64,000 nt of DNA from Eisenibacter elegans DSM 3317 (GCF_000430505.1 NZ_KE387153.1:296542-360541), one strand, 5' to 3'; positions 32,876-41,894 are shown, counted from the stretch's first letter. The notes: generated by a model not told the origin, from the sequence alone. Translations and numbers: made by a program.

Positions 32876-34760
32876 GATTTTGGGGTATTACTTGACTTTT
32901 CTGCTGCTGCTGCTTTGGTCTTGGGGGCTGGGATGGGTGCTCTGCCGCTGGCTGCGCATCCAAGGGGAGCACACACCCTGGGATGCTTTTTTGCGTATTT
33001 CCTTGGGTATCAGTGTCAGCATTACTGTTTTTGCTTTGTTGCAAACTTGGGGGCGAACGATGATGTTGGGCGGACTGGTCGCCCTAGTGTTGGCGTACTT
33101 GCCGAGGAAAAATGATACTCAGCAGTTTGCTCAAAAGCCGCTTAAAGACGAGCTCCGGCAACTATCTATGGCCGTATTTTGGGGAAGCGTTTTTTTTGTG
33201 TTGTATGCTTATTTGGCACAAGCTTTTGATACACATTGGGCTTTACCACACGAAGACTATGTATTCTATGCCAAGGCGGCCAACCATTTGTTACAAACAA
33301 AGACTGAAGGACATCTGCTCCAAAATCTCTCCAACCCCTCGTGGAGTCCCTATCACTATGCCGACCTTTGGTTGGTGGCCTTTTGCAAATACTGGAGTAG
33401 TCGGCTGCTGAGTCTGTACCATCTGGTGGTGGTGAGTTTTGCCTTGTTGACACTTTTGTACTACTTGGGCTTGTGCAGCATTTTGCAGTGGTTACAGATT
33501 CCGCCTTTTTATGCCTCTGCTTTGGGCTTTTTGAGTTTGTGGATTAGTTGTGTTTGGTTTCCGTTTTATGCTGCACTGCCCTTGATGGCAGAGGTGGGGG
33601 TATTTACGACTACCGCTTGGAGTATGCCCAAGTTGTTGTGGATTTATGTTTGGGTATGTGCTGCTGTGGTGTTTTGTTTGCAAAGGGAATTTAGGCGTGT
33701 TTTTTATGTATTGATGATTCTACCCTTTTATTACACCCCGACAGCCCCTGCCGTATTTGTGAGTTTGGGTTGCTGGCTCTTGTGGGGGCTATATTTCCAA
33801 CAAATCAATGCTAGCGCCTTTGTCAAAAAAACCTTGGTTCTCTGTCTGGCGGCAGGGTTCATTGGTTTGTTCTATTACCTACTCTCGCCCAAGGTACAGA
33901 GTGAGCAAGTAGGTGTCATTTGGGGCGCAGGTCGGACGGGGGTGAATATTTTTGTGGGTAGTATGTTTCGACTAGGGGTGCTGTATCTGCCTTTTGTGCT
34001 GGTGGGGTGGTTGTGTTTGCCCAAACAAATAATGTTTGGCAGGCAAGTATGGGCGTTTTATGGCGTATTTGGCTGGTTGTGTCTCAGTGGTTTGTTGGCT
34101 TGGGCCGTTTTTAACAAGCAAGTGAATGCCTTGCAGTTTTTGACCAATGTCGCCACTCCTGTACTTCACATAGGTTGTTTTATGGTCTTGTGTTATGGGT
34201 TTTGGTGGGCTGCTAGCCGCTCCCAACAACTCCTTGCGGGGCTGGTATTGGGCTTGAGTGTGGGTTTGGGAGTTTATCAATTTTTGCAAATACCCCAAAG
34301 GCATCAACCCTATAACCCCGGCTATGTCAGCATCGTGCGAAAACATATGGAAGGCCTCCCCCATCACGCCGGAGTGGCGTGGAAATCCCCCTCAAGTTAT
34401 GCCACCCCGCTATTAGCTCCTGACATCATCACGCTTGGGCAACACCTAAACTTATGGACAGACCGAGCACATATCACAGACTTGTCCGTGTTTGATATCC
34501 CGGTCGATCAGCCGCCAGGCGGTCACTTTGCGCACGTATACAGGCAGGCGCTCCACGCTTCTCGGTTTTATAAGTATGTACAAGCTCATCAAGAAGAGAC
34601 GCGCCCCGTAGCGGCGTTACAGTTGGACTTTATCCGCCAGTACAAGATTCAGTATGGCTTTGTGCAGGCGAGTGCTGAGTTGCCTCCTCTGATTGAGTCT
34701 TACGTTCGGGAAAGCTATACTGACCCTGTCAGTGGTGAGCGCCTTGTATTGTTTCGATAA
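32868..34760 (+). CDS. Polytopic membrane protein of the glycan operon
   Basis: 630 residues from ATG 32868, overlapping the rffA stop by 8 bp. About 12-13 hydrophobic segments fill residues 5-480, with an early periplasmic loop containing THWALPHEDYVFYAKAANHL and PSWSPYHYADLW. The C-terminal 150 residues are soluble. The shape fits a GT-C fold glycosyltransferase or O-antigen polymerase-like protein, but no diagnostic motif is certain. Role: probably transfer or polymerisation of lipid-linked sugars in the periplasm. Confidence 0.7.
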   Translation: MLEILGYYLTFLLLLLWSWGLGWVLCRWLRIQGEHTPWDAFLRISLGISVSITVFALLQTWGRTMMLGGLVALVLAYLPRKNDTQQFAQKPLKDELRQLSMAVFWGSVFFVLYAYLAQAFDTHWALPHEDYVFYAKAANHLLQTKTEGHLLQNLSNPSWSPYHYADLWLVAFCKYWSSRLLSLYHLVVVSFALLTLLYYLGLCSILQWLQIPPFYASALGFLSLWISCVWFPFYAALPLMAEVGVFTTTAWSMPKLLWIYVWVCAAVVFCLQREFRRVFYVLMILPFYYTPTAPAVFVSLGCWLLWGLYFQQINASAFVKKTLVLCLAAGFIGLFYYLLSPKVQSEQVGVIWGAGRTGVNIFVGSMFRLGVLYLPFVLVGWLCLPKQIMFGRQVWAFYGVFGWLCLSGLLAWAVFNKQVNALQFLTNVATPVLHIGCFMVLCYGFWWAASRSQQLLAGLVLGLSVGLGVYQFLQIPQRHQPYNPGYVSIVRKHMEGLPHHAGVAWKSPSSYATPLLAPDIITLGQHLNLWTDRAHITDLSVFDIPVDQPPGGHFAHVYRQALHASRFYKYVQAHQEETRPVAALQLDFIRQYKIQYGFVQASAELPPLIESYVRESYTDPVSGERLVLFR

Positions 34761-34773
34761 AAAACAATTGCTT

Positions 34774-35571
34774 ATGATGCCCATTTCTCGTCGACACCTA
34801 ATTTGCGGCAGTTATTACTTTCATAACGAAGCCGGTGAACGTGTCTATGCCGGAAGGATGCCTCATTATGGGTTTAGGCTTTGGCTGCCCAAAACTTGGG
34901 CTTATAATGCCTTGGTGCTGTTCCAGTTGGTGCTACACGCTGTTTCGGTAGTGGTGGCGCTATTGGCTTATGTTTTGTGTGCCCCGAAAGTGGGTTTATT
35001 GGGCGGCTTTTATGGGGTACCTGCTTAGCACTTACACAACTATTTGGGTATTATGGTTGTTGCCTGAGCGTTTGGCTACCAGTTTATTGATTTTCTTTGT
35101 GTTCGGCTATGTGCGTTATCAACAAACACAAAAGCTCAGTTGGCTATTTTGGGCTTCCTTTTATTTGGCGTGGCTGACAGCATTAAAACCGTATTTTGCC
35201 CTATTATACCTCGTTATTGGATTAGGCTTTATATGGCAAACATCGTTGGGATTGGCAGGCAGTTATACAAAAAACAATGCTGACAGCGCTTGTACTGCTG
35301 ATACTCCTTATACCTTGGGGGTGGCGTAATTACCAAGTAGTGGGGCAATGGTTTTTTACAAGTTAATACCCGTGCAGGATACGCACATACCTAAGGTACT
35401 TCGATGATGACTTGGAGCCCCTACGGATATGCGCTGGTCTTTTTTCCGCTGATACTAGGGTCTTCGGAATGGCGATTTTTGACACAGGCTCTCCCCCTAA
35501 TGCTGCTTTGGTCGGTTTTTACGGTTCACTTTCTTGCAAACTACTTCTTGCACAAAGGCCATAATAGCTGA
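34774..35571 (+). pseudogene. Membrane glycosyltransferase remnant (GT-C / PMT-like), multiply frameshifted
   Basis: Consecutive pieces of one membrane protein lie in different frames. From 34774: HYGFRLWLPKTWAYNALVLF. From about 35013: STYTTIWVLWLLPERLATSLLIF to ALKPYFALLYLVI. From about 35295: LIPWGWRNYQVVGQWFFTS, a typical PWxxRN segment of GT39-like mannosyltransferases. From 35404: SPYGYALVFFPLIL to LHKGHNS and a stop at 35569. At least two frame changes and one internal loss separate them. The gene appears dead; it may once have been the last gene of the glycan operon. Confidence 0.75.
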
Positions 35572-35603
35572 CAATTATCATCCCAAAAATTCGAAAAAAG
35601 CCG

Positions 35604-35611
35604 TATCTTTG
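35604..35611 (+). promoter_or_regulatory. Candidate -7 box for the ccm operon
   Basis: TATCTTTG matches TAnnTTTG, 86 bp before the ccmC start. The -33 box is not clear. Confidence 0.4.
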
Positions 35612-35696
35612 CCCATACACAAACAAAGTGCTTATACAAGCCTTTTGTTAAAGTGTAATCAGGTATTAGGTTTACACTTTTTTTGACTATTCCACA

Positions 35697-36428
35697 ATGA
35701 CAAGCTTAAATCAACATACACCCAAAGGTATCACTTGGTGGAAATGGATGAGCATCGCGCTACTGTTATACACTGTTATCGCTGGGATGACCTTCCGGGT
35801 GCCCGATTTGCCCATCATCTACGAAAGCATCCGTAATCTCTATTTTCACGTACCGATGTGGTTTGGGATGATATTCATCTTCACTGCCTCTATGGTAGGC
35901 GCTATCCGTTATCTGCGTAGCAATGATATACGACACGATTGGCTTTCGGTTACCTCGGCCAATGTTGGGATGTTTATGGGTATCCTTGGCCTCGTAACTG
36001 GTATGATATGGGCTCAATACACTTGGGGCAGCCCTTGGCACAATGACCCCAAGCAGGTCGGGTCGGCTGTTTCCTTGCTCATCTATGCTGCCTACTTTGT
36101 GTTGCGCGGCTCCCTACAAGACCCCCAACGCCGCGCCAAAATTTCTGCTGTGTATAACCTATACGCCTATGCCCTACTTATTCCGCTGTTATTCATCCTC
36201 CCTCGAATGACAGACTCGATGCACCCTGGCAATGGTGGTAACCCAGGTTTCAACTCCTACGACCTCGACAGCCGCATGCGAATGGTCTTTTATCCCGCTG
36301 TTGTTGGTTGGACACTCTTGGGTGCTTGGCTGGTAGATCTCCAAATTCGTATGCGAAAGCTAACTGCCCGCCGCCAAGCAGCGAAGGTATTCCAACAAAA
36401 ACCTTCTTTAGCCAAAATCAACGAATAA
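35697..36428 (+). CDS. ccmC: Cytochrome c maturation heme handling protein CcmC
   Basis: 243 residues with six membrane helices. The tryptophan-rich heme-handling motif appears as WAQYTWGSPWHNDPKQVGS, and conserved His residues are present at YFHVPMWFG and in the later loop near DSMHPGNGG. CcmC loads heme onto CcmE at the periplasmic side of the inner membrane. First gene of ccmC-ccmD-ccmE in system I of cytochrome c maturation. The ccmA, ccmB, ccmF and ccmG genes are not in the window. Confidence 0.94.
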   Translation: MTSLNQHTPKGITWWKWMSIALLLYTVIAGMTFRVPDLPIIYESIRNLYFHVPMWFGMIFIFTASMVGAIRYLRSNDIRHDWLSVTSANVGMFMGILGLVTGMIWAQYTWGSPWHNDPKQVGSAVSLLIYAAYFVLRGSLQDPQRRAKISAVYNLYAYALLIPLLFILPRMTDSMHPGNGGNPGFNSYDLDSRMRMVFYPAVVGWTLLGAWLVDLQIRMRKLTARRQAAKVFQQKPSLAKINE

Positions 36429-36449
36429 CCCACTCAACTCATTAACCCT

Positions 36450-36674
36450 ATGTACACCAAACACAAGATATATACCCTCTTAGCCGCACTACTACTCTTC
36501 GTCAGCGCCCCCACAAAGCTCGTAGCCCAAACCAAACTCGATAGCCTGATGGTTTCTGACGGTAAATTATATGTAGTCGCTGCCGTTTTTGCTCTTGTAA
36601 TGATAGGCTTTTTTGGCTATCTCATTCAAATAGACAGAAAGTTGCGCCGCCTTGAGCGCGAAGCAGAAGACTAA
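36450..36674 (+). CDS. ccmD: CcmD family protein
   Basis: 74 residues with a signal-like N-terminus (to about 27) and one membrane helix (YVVAAVFALVMIGFFGYLIQI), followed by a charged RKLRRLEREAE helix, the pattern of CcmD. It is longer than the E. coli protein because of the N-terminal extension, which is usual in Bacteroidota. CcmD helps release heme-loaded CcmE from CcmC. Position between ccmC and ccmE supports the call more than sequence similarity does. Confidence 0.82.
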   Translation: MYTKHKIYTLLAALLLFVSAPTKLVAQTKLDSLMVSDGKLYVVAAVFALVMIGFFGYLIQIDRKLRRLEREAED

Positions 36675-36702
36675 TCCAGCCAACCACAAAACCCGAATTA
36701 CT

Positions 36703-37143
36703 ATGAAAATCTCTCATATCATCGTCTTGGTCGTGATTGCTGTTGTTATTGGCATCATTGTCTCTACTACCGGCAACGCCAGCCAGTATGTAACCTTTAG
36801 TGAAGCCAAAGCGCTTGCAGAGCAAGGTCGCAACAACCAAATCCACGTAGTTGGTACGCTCCAAAAAAACGAAATGGGCCAAATCGTAGGCATGCACTAT
36901 GACCCTATCAAAGACCCCAACTACTTTGAGTTTATCTTGATAGACAATGATCAAAAACCCCAGCGCGTGGTCTATAGCAACCCTAAGCCGGCAGACTTCG
37001 AGCGCTCGGAGCAAGTAGTGATTATTGGCAAAATGGTCGGTGAGAAAAAAGATACTTTCCTCGCCTCTAAAATCCTGATGAAGTGCCCCTCTAAATACCA
37101 AGAAAACGAATTCGAAATCAAAGAAGCCAGCATCAAACCCTAG
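36703..37143 (+). CDS. ccmE: Heme chaperone CcmE, CxxxY type
   Basis: 146 residues from ATG 36703; upstream in-frame codons overlap ccmD and add a polar tail. One N-terminal membrane helix (about 4-22) anchors an OB-fold periplasmic domain. Where classical CcmE has the heme-binding His in HxxxY, this protein has CPSKY, so heme would be attached through Cys. Such CxxxY variants are known from Desulfovibrio and archaea. CcmE receives heme from CcmC and passes it to the CcmF ligase. Confidence 0.92.
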   Translation: MKISHIIVLVVIAVVIGIIVSTTGNASQYVTFSEAKALAEQGRNNQIHVVGTLQKNEMGQIVGMHYDPIKDPNYFEFILIDNDQKPQRVVYSNPKPADFERSEQVVIIGKMVGEKKDTFLASKILMKCPSKYQENEFEIKEASIKP

Positions 37144-37162
37144 TGCTCCTTATTACGTATTA

Positions 37163-37188
37163 AAAGCCCTATAACCTAGGGCTTTTTC
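37163..37188 (+). terminator. Terminator of the ccm operon
   Basis: AGCCCT (37165-37170) and AGGGCT (37178-37183) pair and run into a T5 tract, 22 bp after the ccmE stop. Confidence 0.8.
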
Positions 37189-37189
37189 T

Positions 37190-37283
37190 ATTGATGATTG
37201 ACGATGTCAGATTGACGATTTAATCGTAAATCATATATCGTAAATCATAAATCCCAAATCATACATCGTAAATCGTAAATAAA
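37190..37283. repeat. Degenerate ATCGTAAATCATA short tandem repeats
   Basis: The stretch consists of repeated variants of ATCGTAAATCATA and GATTGACGAT right up to the 5'-nucleotidase start codon. At least six partial units can be read. No promoter box is recognisable in it. Confidence 0.75.
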
Positions 37284-37284
37284 A

Positions 37285-38787
37285 ATGAAACATCTTTTTG
37301 CTTGGTTGTTTTTAACCCTCCTTCCCCCTTCGCTGCTATCCGCCCAGCAAGCTGAGATGATTTTTTTACATATCAATGATGTGTATGAAATTGGTGGTGT
37401 GAGCGGAGGACAATACGGCCATTTGGCTCGTGTGGCCGCTCTCAAACAACAACTCCAAGCACAAAACCCACATACATATCTGGTACTTTCGGGTGATTTC
37501 CTCAACCCTTCCGTTTTTGGGACAATGAAGTATGAAGACCGCCCCATTCGTGGCCGTCAGATGGTCGAAACCATGAATGCCGCTGGTGTAGATTTTGTTT
37601 GTTTTGGTAATCACGAATTCGATATCAGTGAAAGCGAGCTGCTTGAGCGTATTGAACTTTCTGAATTTGAGTGGATAGCTACCAATACTTTTCATCAAAC
37701 AACACAAGGTGTGCGCCCCTTTACACGCCGTGGGCAGCCCTTTGACCGCGCCAAAACCCTGCTCATCCCTGCCGATAATGGCAACGACACCCTCCGCCTT
37801 GGGCTTATCGGCATTTGCTTGCCCTACAACAACCCGCCCCACAGCTACTTTACTGACATGTACCAATCGGCAGCACAAGCCTACGACAGCCTGCGTCCTC
37901 TTACCCACAGCATAGTAGCTCTCACCCACCTCAACGAAGCCGAAGACCGTGTTTTTGCTGAACGTATACCCGGCATACCCCTGCTAATGGGCGGCCACGA
38001 CCACGACCACATGCTTCACCAAGTTGGCAACACCACCATCGCCAAGGCCGATGCCAATGCGCGCACGGCCTACATACACCGCCTGCGCTATGATTTTGCT
38101 ACTCAACAAACCTATATCGACTCCGAACTCGTCCTGCTCGATGAGCAAATCCCTCACGAGCCTAATACCAAGGCCGTTGTAGAACATTGGACTAACATCG
38201 CCTTTGAGTATATGCGCAACCTTGGCTTTGATCCCGAAGAAGTCATCACCCAACTCACCGAACCACTCGAAGCCCGCGAATCAGAAGTCCGTAACCGCCA
38301 AACCAACATGGGGCAAATTTTGGCTGATGCCATGCGAGAAGCTTGGGGCAAAGAAGTAGACTGTGGACTTGTGGGTGGGGGGGCTATCCGCATCGACGAC
38401 CAAGTCCGTGGCCAACTCACTCAGTATGATATTATGCGCATTCTGCCCTTTGGTGGGCAAGTCGTCAAGGCGGCCATCACTGGAACCACCCTCGTCGCCC
38501 TATTAGAAGCAGGACAAGCCAACAAAGGCTCCGGCGGATACCTCCAACACGACAGCCGTATCAGCAAGAAAAAAGACCAATGGCTGATCAATAACAAACC
38601 GATTCAAGCCAACAAAAACTACCACGTCGCGCTGAATGACTACCTACTTACGGGCAAGGAAAAAAATATGGATTTTATGAATGAGGCTAATAAGTCTCAA
38701 GTCTTGGAAGTGATGTATATTGACACCCCCACAGACCCACGCAGCGACATCCGTAAGGCCCTGATAGCCTATCTGAAAGCTAAATAA
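37285..38787 (+). CDS. Secreted 5'-nucleotidase / UshA-family metallophosphatase
   Basis: 500 residues with a signal peptide ending LLSAQQ. The two-metal calcineurin-like domain has FLHINDVYEIGG, LSGDFLNPS, CFGNHEFD and, later, MGGHDHDHML. The C-terminal 5'-nucleotidase domain shows NMGQILADAMREAW, GLVGGGAIRIDD and YDIMRILPFGGQVV. The protein should release phosphate from nucleotides in the periplasm. Short AT-rich repeats occupy its immediate upstream region. It is monocistronic. Confidence 0.93.
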   Translation: MKHLFAWLFLTLLPPSLLSAQQAEMIFLHINDVYEIGGVSGGQYGHLARVAALKQQLQAQNPHTYLVLSGDFLNPSVFGTMKYEDRPIRGRQMVETMNAAGVDFVCFGNHEFDISESELLERIELSEFEWIATNTFHQTTQGVRPFTRRGQPFDRAKTLLIPADNGNDTLRLGLIGICLPYNNPPHSYFTDMYQSAAQAYDSLRPLTHSIVALTHLNEAEDRVFAERIPGIPLLMGGHDHDHMLHQVGNTTIAKADANARTAYIHRLRYDFATQQTYIDSELVLLDEQIPHEPNTKAVVEHWTNIAFEYMRNLGFDPEEVITQLTEPLEARESEVRNRQTNMGQILADAMREAWGKEVDCGLVGGGAIRIDDQVRGQLTQYDIMRILPFGGQVVKAAITGTTLVALLEAGQANKGSGGYLQHDSRISKKKDQWLINNKPIQANKNYHVALNDYLLTGKEKNMDFMNEANKSQVLEVMYIDTPTDPRSDIRKALIAYLKAK

Positions 38788-38990
38788 AGTCCTTCAGCCC
38801 CTCCCCTAAATACCGGAGAGGAAGCTCGGGCAAAAATCTGAGAAAAAATCAATTACCTCTTGAAATATTATGATAATATGCGTACCTTTGAGCCAGATGT
38901 ATAGTGTGTTCTTATAACAATAATGCTCTACTAACAAACCAGAACCACTCAATTACATAATGATTGTTGAATTTTAATTTTAGCACACTT

Positions 38991-39212
38991 ATGGACCAAG
39001 AAACCGTTATCAACAAAAAGACAGAGGGTTTGCTCGATCAACCTCAAGGTGCTGGCTCAGATTACCTTGATTTCCTTTGGGAGCAATCTATCGAAAGCCG
39101 CAAGAAAAGCTTTAGCCCTCAAGAAGAAGAAGTATTAGCAAAGCATATGGCTTCTGCTCCTACCGACGGAGAAGCAGCACACATCCGAACACAAGCCAAC
39201 TTGCTGTTTTAG
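38991..39212 (+). CDS. Small acidic hypothetical protein
   Basis: 73 residues from ATG 38991; an upstream frame start would add hydrophobic residues with no support. The sequence is hydrophilic with charged helices (WEQSIESRKKSFSPQEEEVL), without signal or membrane segment. No family is recognised. A terminator directly follows, which supports a real transcript. Confidence 0.6.
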   Translation: MDQETVINKKTEGLLDQPQGAGSDYLDFLWEQSIESRKKSFSPQEEEVLAKHMASAPTDGEAAHIRTQANLLF

Positions 39213-39244
39213 CGGTCAATTATCTATTGCTATATCATTTTTGA

Positions 39245-39270
39245 AGCCCTCTGTCCGAAGGGCTTTTTTT
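39245..39270 (+). terminator. Terminator after the small acidic protein gene
   Basis: AGCCCT and AGGGCT pair around CTGTCCGA and are followed by seven T. It sits between convergent genes. Confidence 0.85.
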
Positions 39271-39274
39271 GTGC

Positions 39275-40099
39275 TTAGTCAATAGGTACAGTCAATACCC
39301 CTGCCAAATAAGGGGCGGCCTGCCCTGCTAGTTGTACCCTTTGGCCAGCCTCCCAAACACAGTGCAAATGCCCTGCTCTAGTGGAGATTTGTACGGCTTG
39401 AAGTTTGCTTTTCTGTAGCTCGTTAGCCCAATAGGGTACTAGGAGTGTATGTGCTGAACCCGTAACAGGGTCTTCATCTATCCCTAGCGCAGGATAAAAA
39501 CACCTCGATACGAAGTCAGCCTCAGGAGTATGCCCATCTGCTTTGGCCGTAATAATACACCCACGTGCCTCTAGTTTGGCCAACTGCCGGAAATCAGGCT
39601 TGAGCGCACGCAAGGTCGCCGCATCGGCCACGCGCACCATATAGTCTGATTGGCCTTTCCAGACCTTATCTATCACAATCCCCAAGGCTTCTTCCAATAC
39701 CATTGGCACACTGGCTGGTGTGGGGGTATCCGCCGGAAAATCGAGCCAATACCAACCATCAGGGGCTACCTGCACTGTCAGGCGGCCACTAAGTGTATCA
39801 AAGTGAAGTATGTCTGCATGGCTGTGTTGCCAGTATCGGAGTGCAAAGGCAGTGGCTAAGGTAGCATGCCCACAAAGCGTTACTTCTGCAATGGGTGTAA
39901 ACCAGCGCAAGGCATATACGCCCTCCCCTTGGGCAACAACAAAAGCAGTTTCGGAAAGGTTGTTTTCAGCAGCTATTTTCTGTAAAACAGAATCAGGTAG
40001 CCACGCATCCAAAGGGCAAACAGCCGCCGGATTTCCTCCAAAAACCGTATTGCTAAAAGCATCTACCTGATAAATGGGAATTTGTAGTGTTTTATGCAT
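39275..40099 (-). CDS. PhzF family isomerase/epimerase
   Basis: 274 residues from ATG 40099 (MHKTLQIPIYQVDAF); a start 12 bp upstream is possible. Typical PhzF features: VDAFSNTVFGGNPAAVC, the catalytic Glu in NNLSETAFV, RWFTPIAEVTLCGHATLA, and DPVTGSAH in the second half of the pseudo-symmetric fold. The substrate of most PhzF relatives outside phenazine clusters is unknown, and no phenazine gene is nearby. Confidence 0.93.
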   Translation of the reverse strand: MHKTLQIPIYQVDAFSNTVFGGNPAAVCPLDAWLPDSVLQKIAAENNLSETAFVVAQGEGVYALRWFTPIAEVTLCGHATLATAFALRYWQHSHADILHFDTLSGRLTVQVAPDGWYWLDFPADTPTPASVPMVLEEALGIVIDKVWKGQSDYMVRVADAATLRALKPDFRQLAKLEARGCIITAKADGHTPEADFVSRCFYPALGIDEDPVTGSAHTLLVPYWANELQKSKLQAVQISTRAGHLHCVWEAGQRVQLAGQAAPYLAGVLTVPID

Positions 40100-40126
40100 A
40101 TACTCGCACAATGCGTAGGATTTGTA

Positions 40127-40589
40127 CTAGGAATTGGTGAGCTTGTTTTTAAGCCGCTCCTCATATTCTTCAAAGGTAATTTTTCCTTCTGTAAAAAGCG
40201 TATCTAAGCGGGCTATCTCATGATTTATACCAAAAACAGAGGCATTACTTGTCGCTACTGTTTGGTTTGCCGTTACAAATAATTGATTATATCGTGCATC
40301 AAAAATCTCTTGAGACATGGTTACGAACATAATCGCTTCGATTATTTGGACCAATGTGATTATTACAATATAAACACCCAAAAGGGCTAAGCCTAAAATA
40401 ATGCCATATAAGGGTATCGTAGCCATAAGGGCTATCGCCACCAGAAAAGACACGCCCAGCACTACACAGTATATCAGTCCTTGTTGTGGGCGATTAAGAT
40501 AAAAGCGATGCACACCTATAAATCCTAGGAAAAAAAGCTAAAATGGCAGCTATGCCTTTATCTTTATAAGAAACCTTGCCTGTGCCCAT
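40127..40589 (-). pseudogene. TM2/SHOCT membrane protein, frameshifted
   Basis: From ATG 40589 the frame reads MGTGKVSYKDKGIAAILAFF. After a run of seven A (plus strand 40530-40536) the frame must shift by one base to continue LGFIGVHRFYLNRPQQG, the TM2 signature, through two membrane helices and a C-terminal SHOCT-like helix (ARLDTLFTEGKITFEEYEER). The intact open frame starts only at GTG 40513, in the middle of the TM2 domain. Its neighbour at 40953 is an unbroken paralogue. The shift at a homopolymer could be a real mutation, phase variation or a sequencing error. Confidence 0.75.
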
Positions 40590-40902
40590 AATAATTAGTT
40601 GTATGAGACATTATACTTAATTGAAGCTTTTCGAAGAATTTTTAAACTCGTGCATTTTCCTGAACATCAAGATTGCCAACACCTTGTGAATCCTCAAGCC
40701 AAGTGCATCTTGGTGCAGAATAACATTACACTTTAGCCAATACACACATTGTTGGATTTTTGTTCCGCACTTAAAATGCTTTTTGTGCAAAAAAAGAAAA
40801 AAGTTGAAGGATAGGGGGGGATTTTGATTTTTTTTGAAGGCTTGTTGCAAAGATACAGCCTGTTGGCTTTGTTGTAAATACTCAAAAATATGTATTTTCA
40901 CA
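40590..40902. other. AT-rich spacer between the two TM2 genes
   Basis: No gene is supported. A minus-strand frame (40617-40901) is Lys/Phe-rich, has no signal or family and is treated as chance. Confidence 0.5.
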
Positions 40903-40932
40903 AAAAAAGCCTCTCGTGTGAGGAAAGGCTTA
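40903..40932 (-). terminator. Terminator of the intact TM2 gene
   Basis: On the minus strand AGCCTTTCCTCA and the complementary GAGAGGCT form a stem followed by seven T, 21 bp after the stop of the gene at 40953. Confidence 0.75.
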
Positions 40933-40952
40933 CAAATAATAAGGTTAACTTT

Positions 40953-41336
40953 CTACAAGTTGATGAGCCGTTGTTTGCGGCGTTCATACTCTTCAAAAGT
41001 AATGATGCCATCTGTAAAAAGTGCGTCCAATTTGCGTATCTCATCGGCGACATTGACAACTGACGTTGGTTGGCCTATGAAACTTTTTCGGGCATTGGCT
41101 AGTAATGCTCCATTGTAACGTTCGTCAAATCGGTCTTCGGGCATAATCAAAAACCCTATCAAATCCACCCAAGAAATCAGGGATACTATTGGCAAACCAA
41201 TGATGCTGAATGTTCCCAAGAGGTATCCGACCCCCATACTATTTTGCCCCAAATAAAACCGATGTACTCCGAAACTGCCAAAAAAACCCGCTAGAATTGC
41301 CGCTACATATTTGTTTTTTTTCTCTTTTCTTTCCAT
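40953..41336 (-). CDS. TM2-domain membrane protein with C-terminal SHOCT motif
   Basis: 127 residues. The N-terminus is Lys-rich and cytoplasmic; KYVAAILAGFFGSFGVHRFYLG is the TM2 signature, followed by a second membrane segment. The C-terminal VADEIRKLDALFTDGIITFEEYERRKQRLI is a SHOCT-like short helix pair, which often mediates oligomerisation. Function is unknown. It is paralogous to the frameshifted gene at 40127-40589, with about 360 bp between them. Confidence 0.85.
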   Translation of the reverse strand: MERKEKKNKYVAAILAGFFGSFGVHRFYLGQNSMGVGYLLGTFSIIGLPIVSLISWVDLIGFLIMPEDRFDERYNGALLANARKSFIGQPTSVVNVADEIRKLDALFTDGIITFEEYERRKQRLINL

Positions 41337-41555
41337 TGTGTTGTATAGTTAGTTTTGTTCGATAAATAGATGTTGTGCCTCTGTTTGTAACGCGAAAACA
41401 TCAGATCTGGTTGAGCTTTGCGGCAATTTTTTGAGCCCAATTCGGACTCTTATTTATGCATCACCGGAATTATACCAACCAAGGCTATATCAAGATTCAC
41501 GCAATCAGTTCCATACATCTCAGTAAGGGGTTCTGTCCAGCGCTGGGGAATGATT

Positions 41556-41894
41556 TTATCGCCCTGCTCTAAAAAAATAGGTGATAAAGCTCCAAGGCCA
41601 GCGCCTACGGAGGTAGTGTAGGTTGTGCTCATTACGGTAGGCTTCTTTCTCAAACACTATATTCATATAGGCTTGATAGTGATTGCGATACCACAATAAA
41701 TTGATGATATAGTTGAAGATATAAATCAGATAAAAAGGCAGAATGAGTAGCTCTAGCTGTTGCCTTAGATGAATACGTTCGTGATTAATGAGGATGCGAT
41801 TTTGCATATCTCCCGCATCGCTCAAAAAAATAAACGGGTAGAGCGCCATTCCGGAGGCAAACTTCATACGTGGCCAAACAACAATCACAGGCAT
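41556..41894 (-). CDS. Small HERIH-motif protein, putative zincin-like
   Basis: 112 residues. The central NHERIHLRQQ has the HExxH pattern of zinc metallopeptidases and is followed by a hydrophobic helix (LELLILPFYLIYIFNYIINLLW) and FEKEAYRNE, whose Glu could be a third zinc ligand. The size is far below that of usual peptidases, so it may be a minimal membrane-bound relative of M56/M48-type enzymes or a non-enzymatic family. It resembles short hypothetical proteins common in Bacteroidota. Confidence 0.72.
   Translation of the reverse strand: MPVIVVWPRMKFASGMALYPFIFLSDAGDMQNRILINHERIHLRQQLELLILPFYLIYIFNYIINLLWYRNHYQAYMNIVFEKEAYRNEHNLHYLRRRWPWSFITYFFRAGR

Noticed and set aside
40617-40901. 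94-codon minus-strand frame
   Set aside because: Low-complexity Lys/Phe text in an AT-rich spacer without signal or family.
41450-41653. 67-codon minus-strand frame
   Set aside because: It overlaps the HERIH gene in another frame and has no support of its own.
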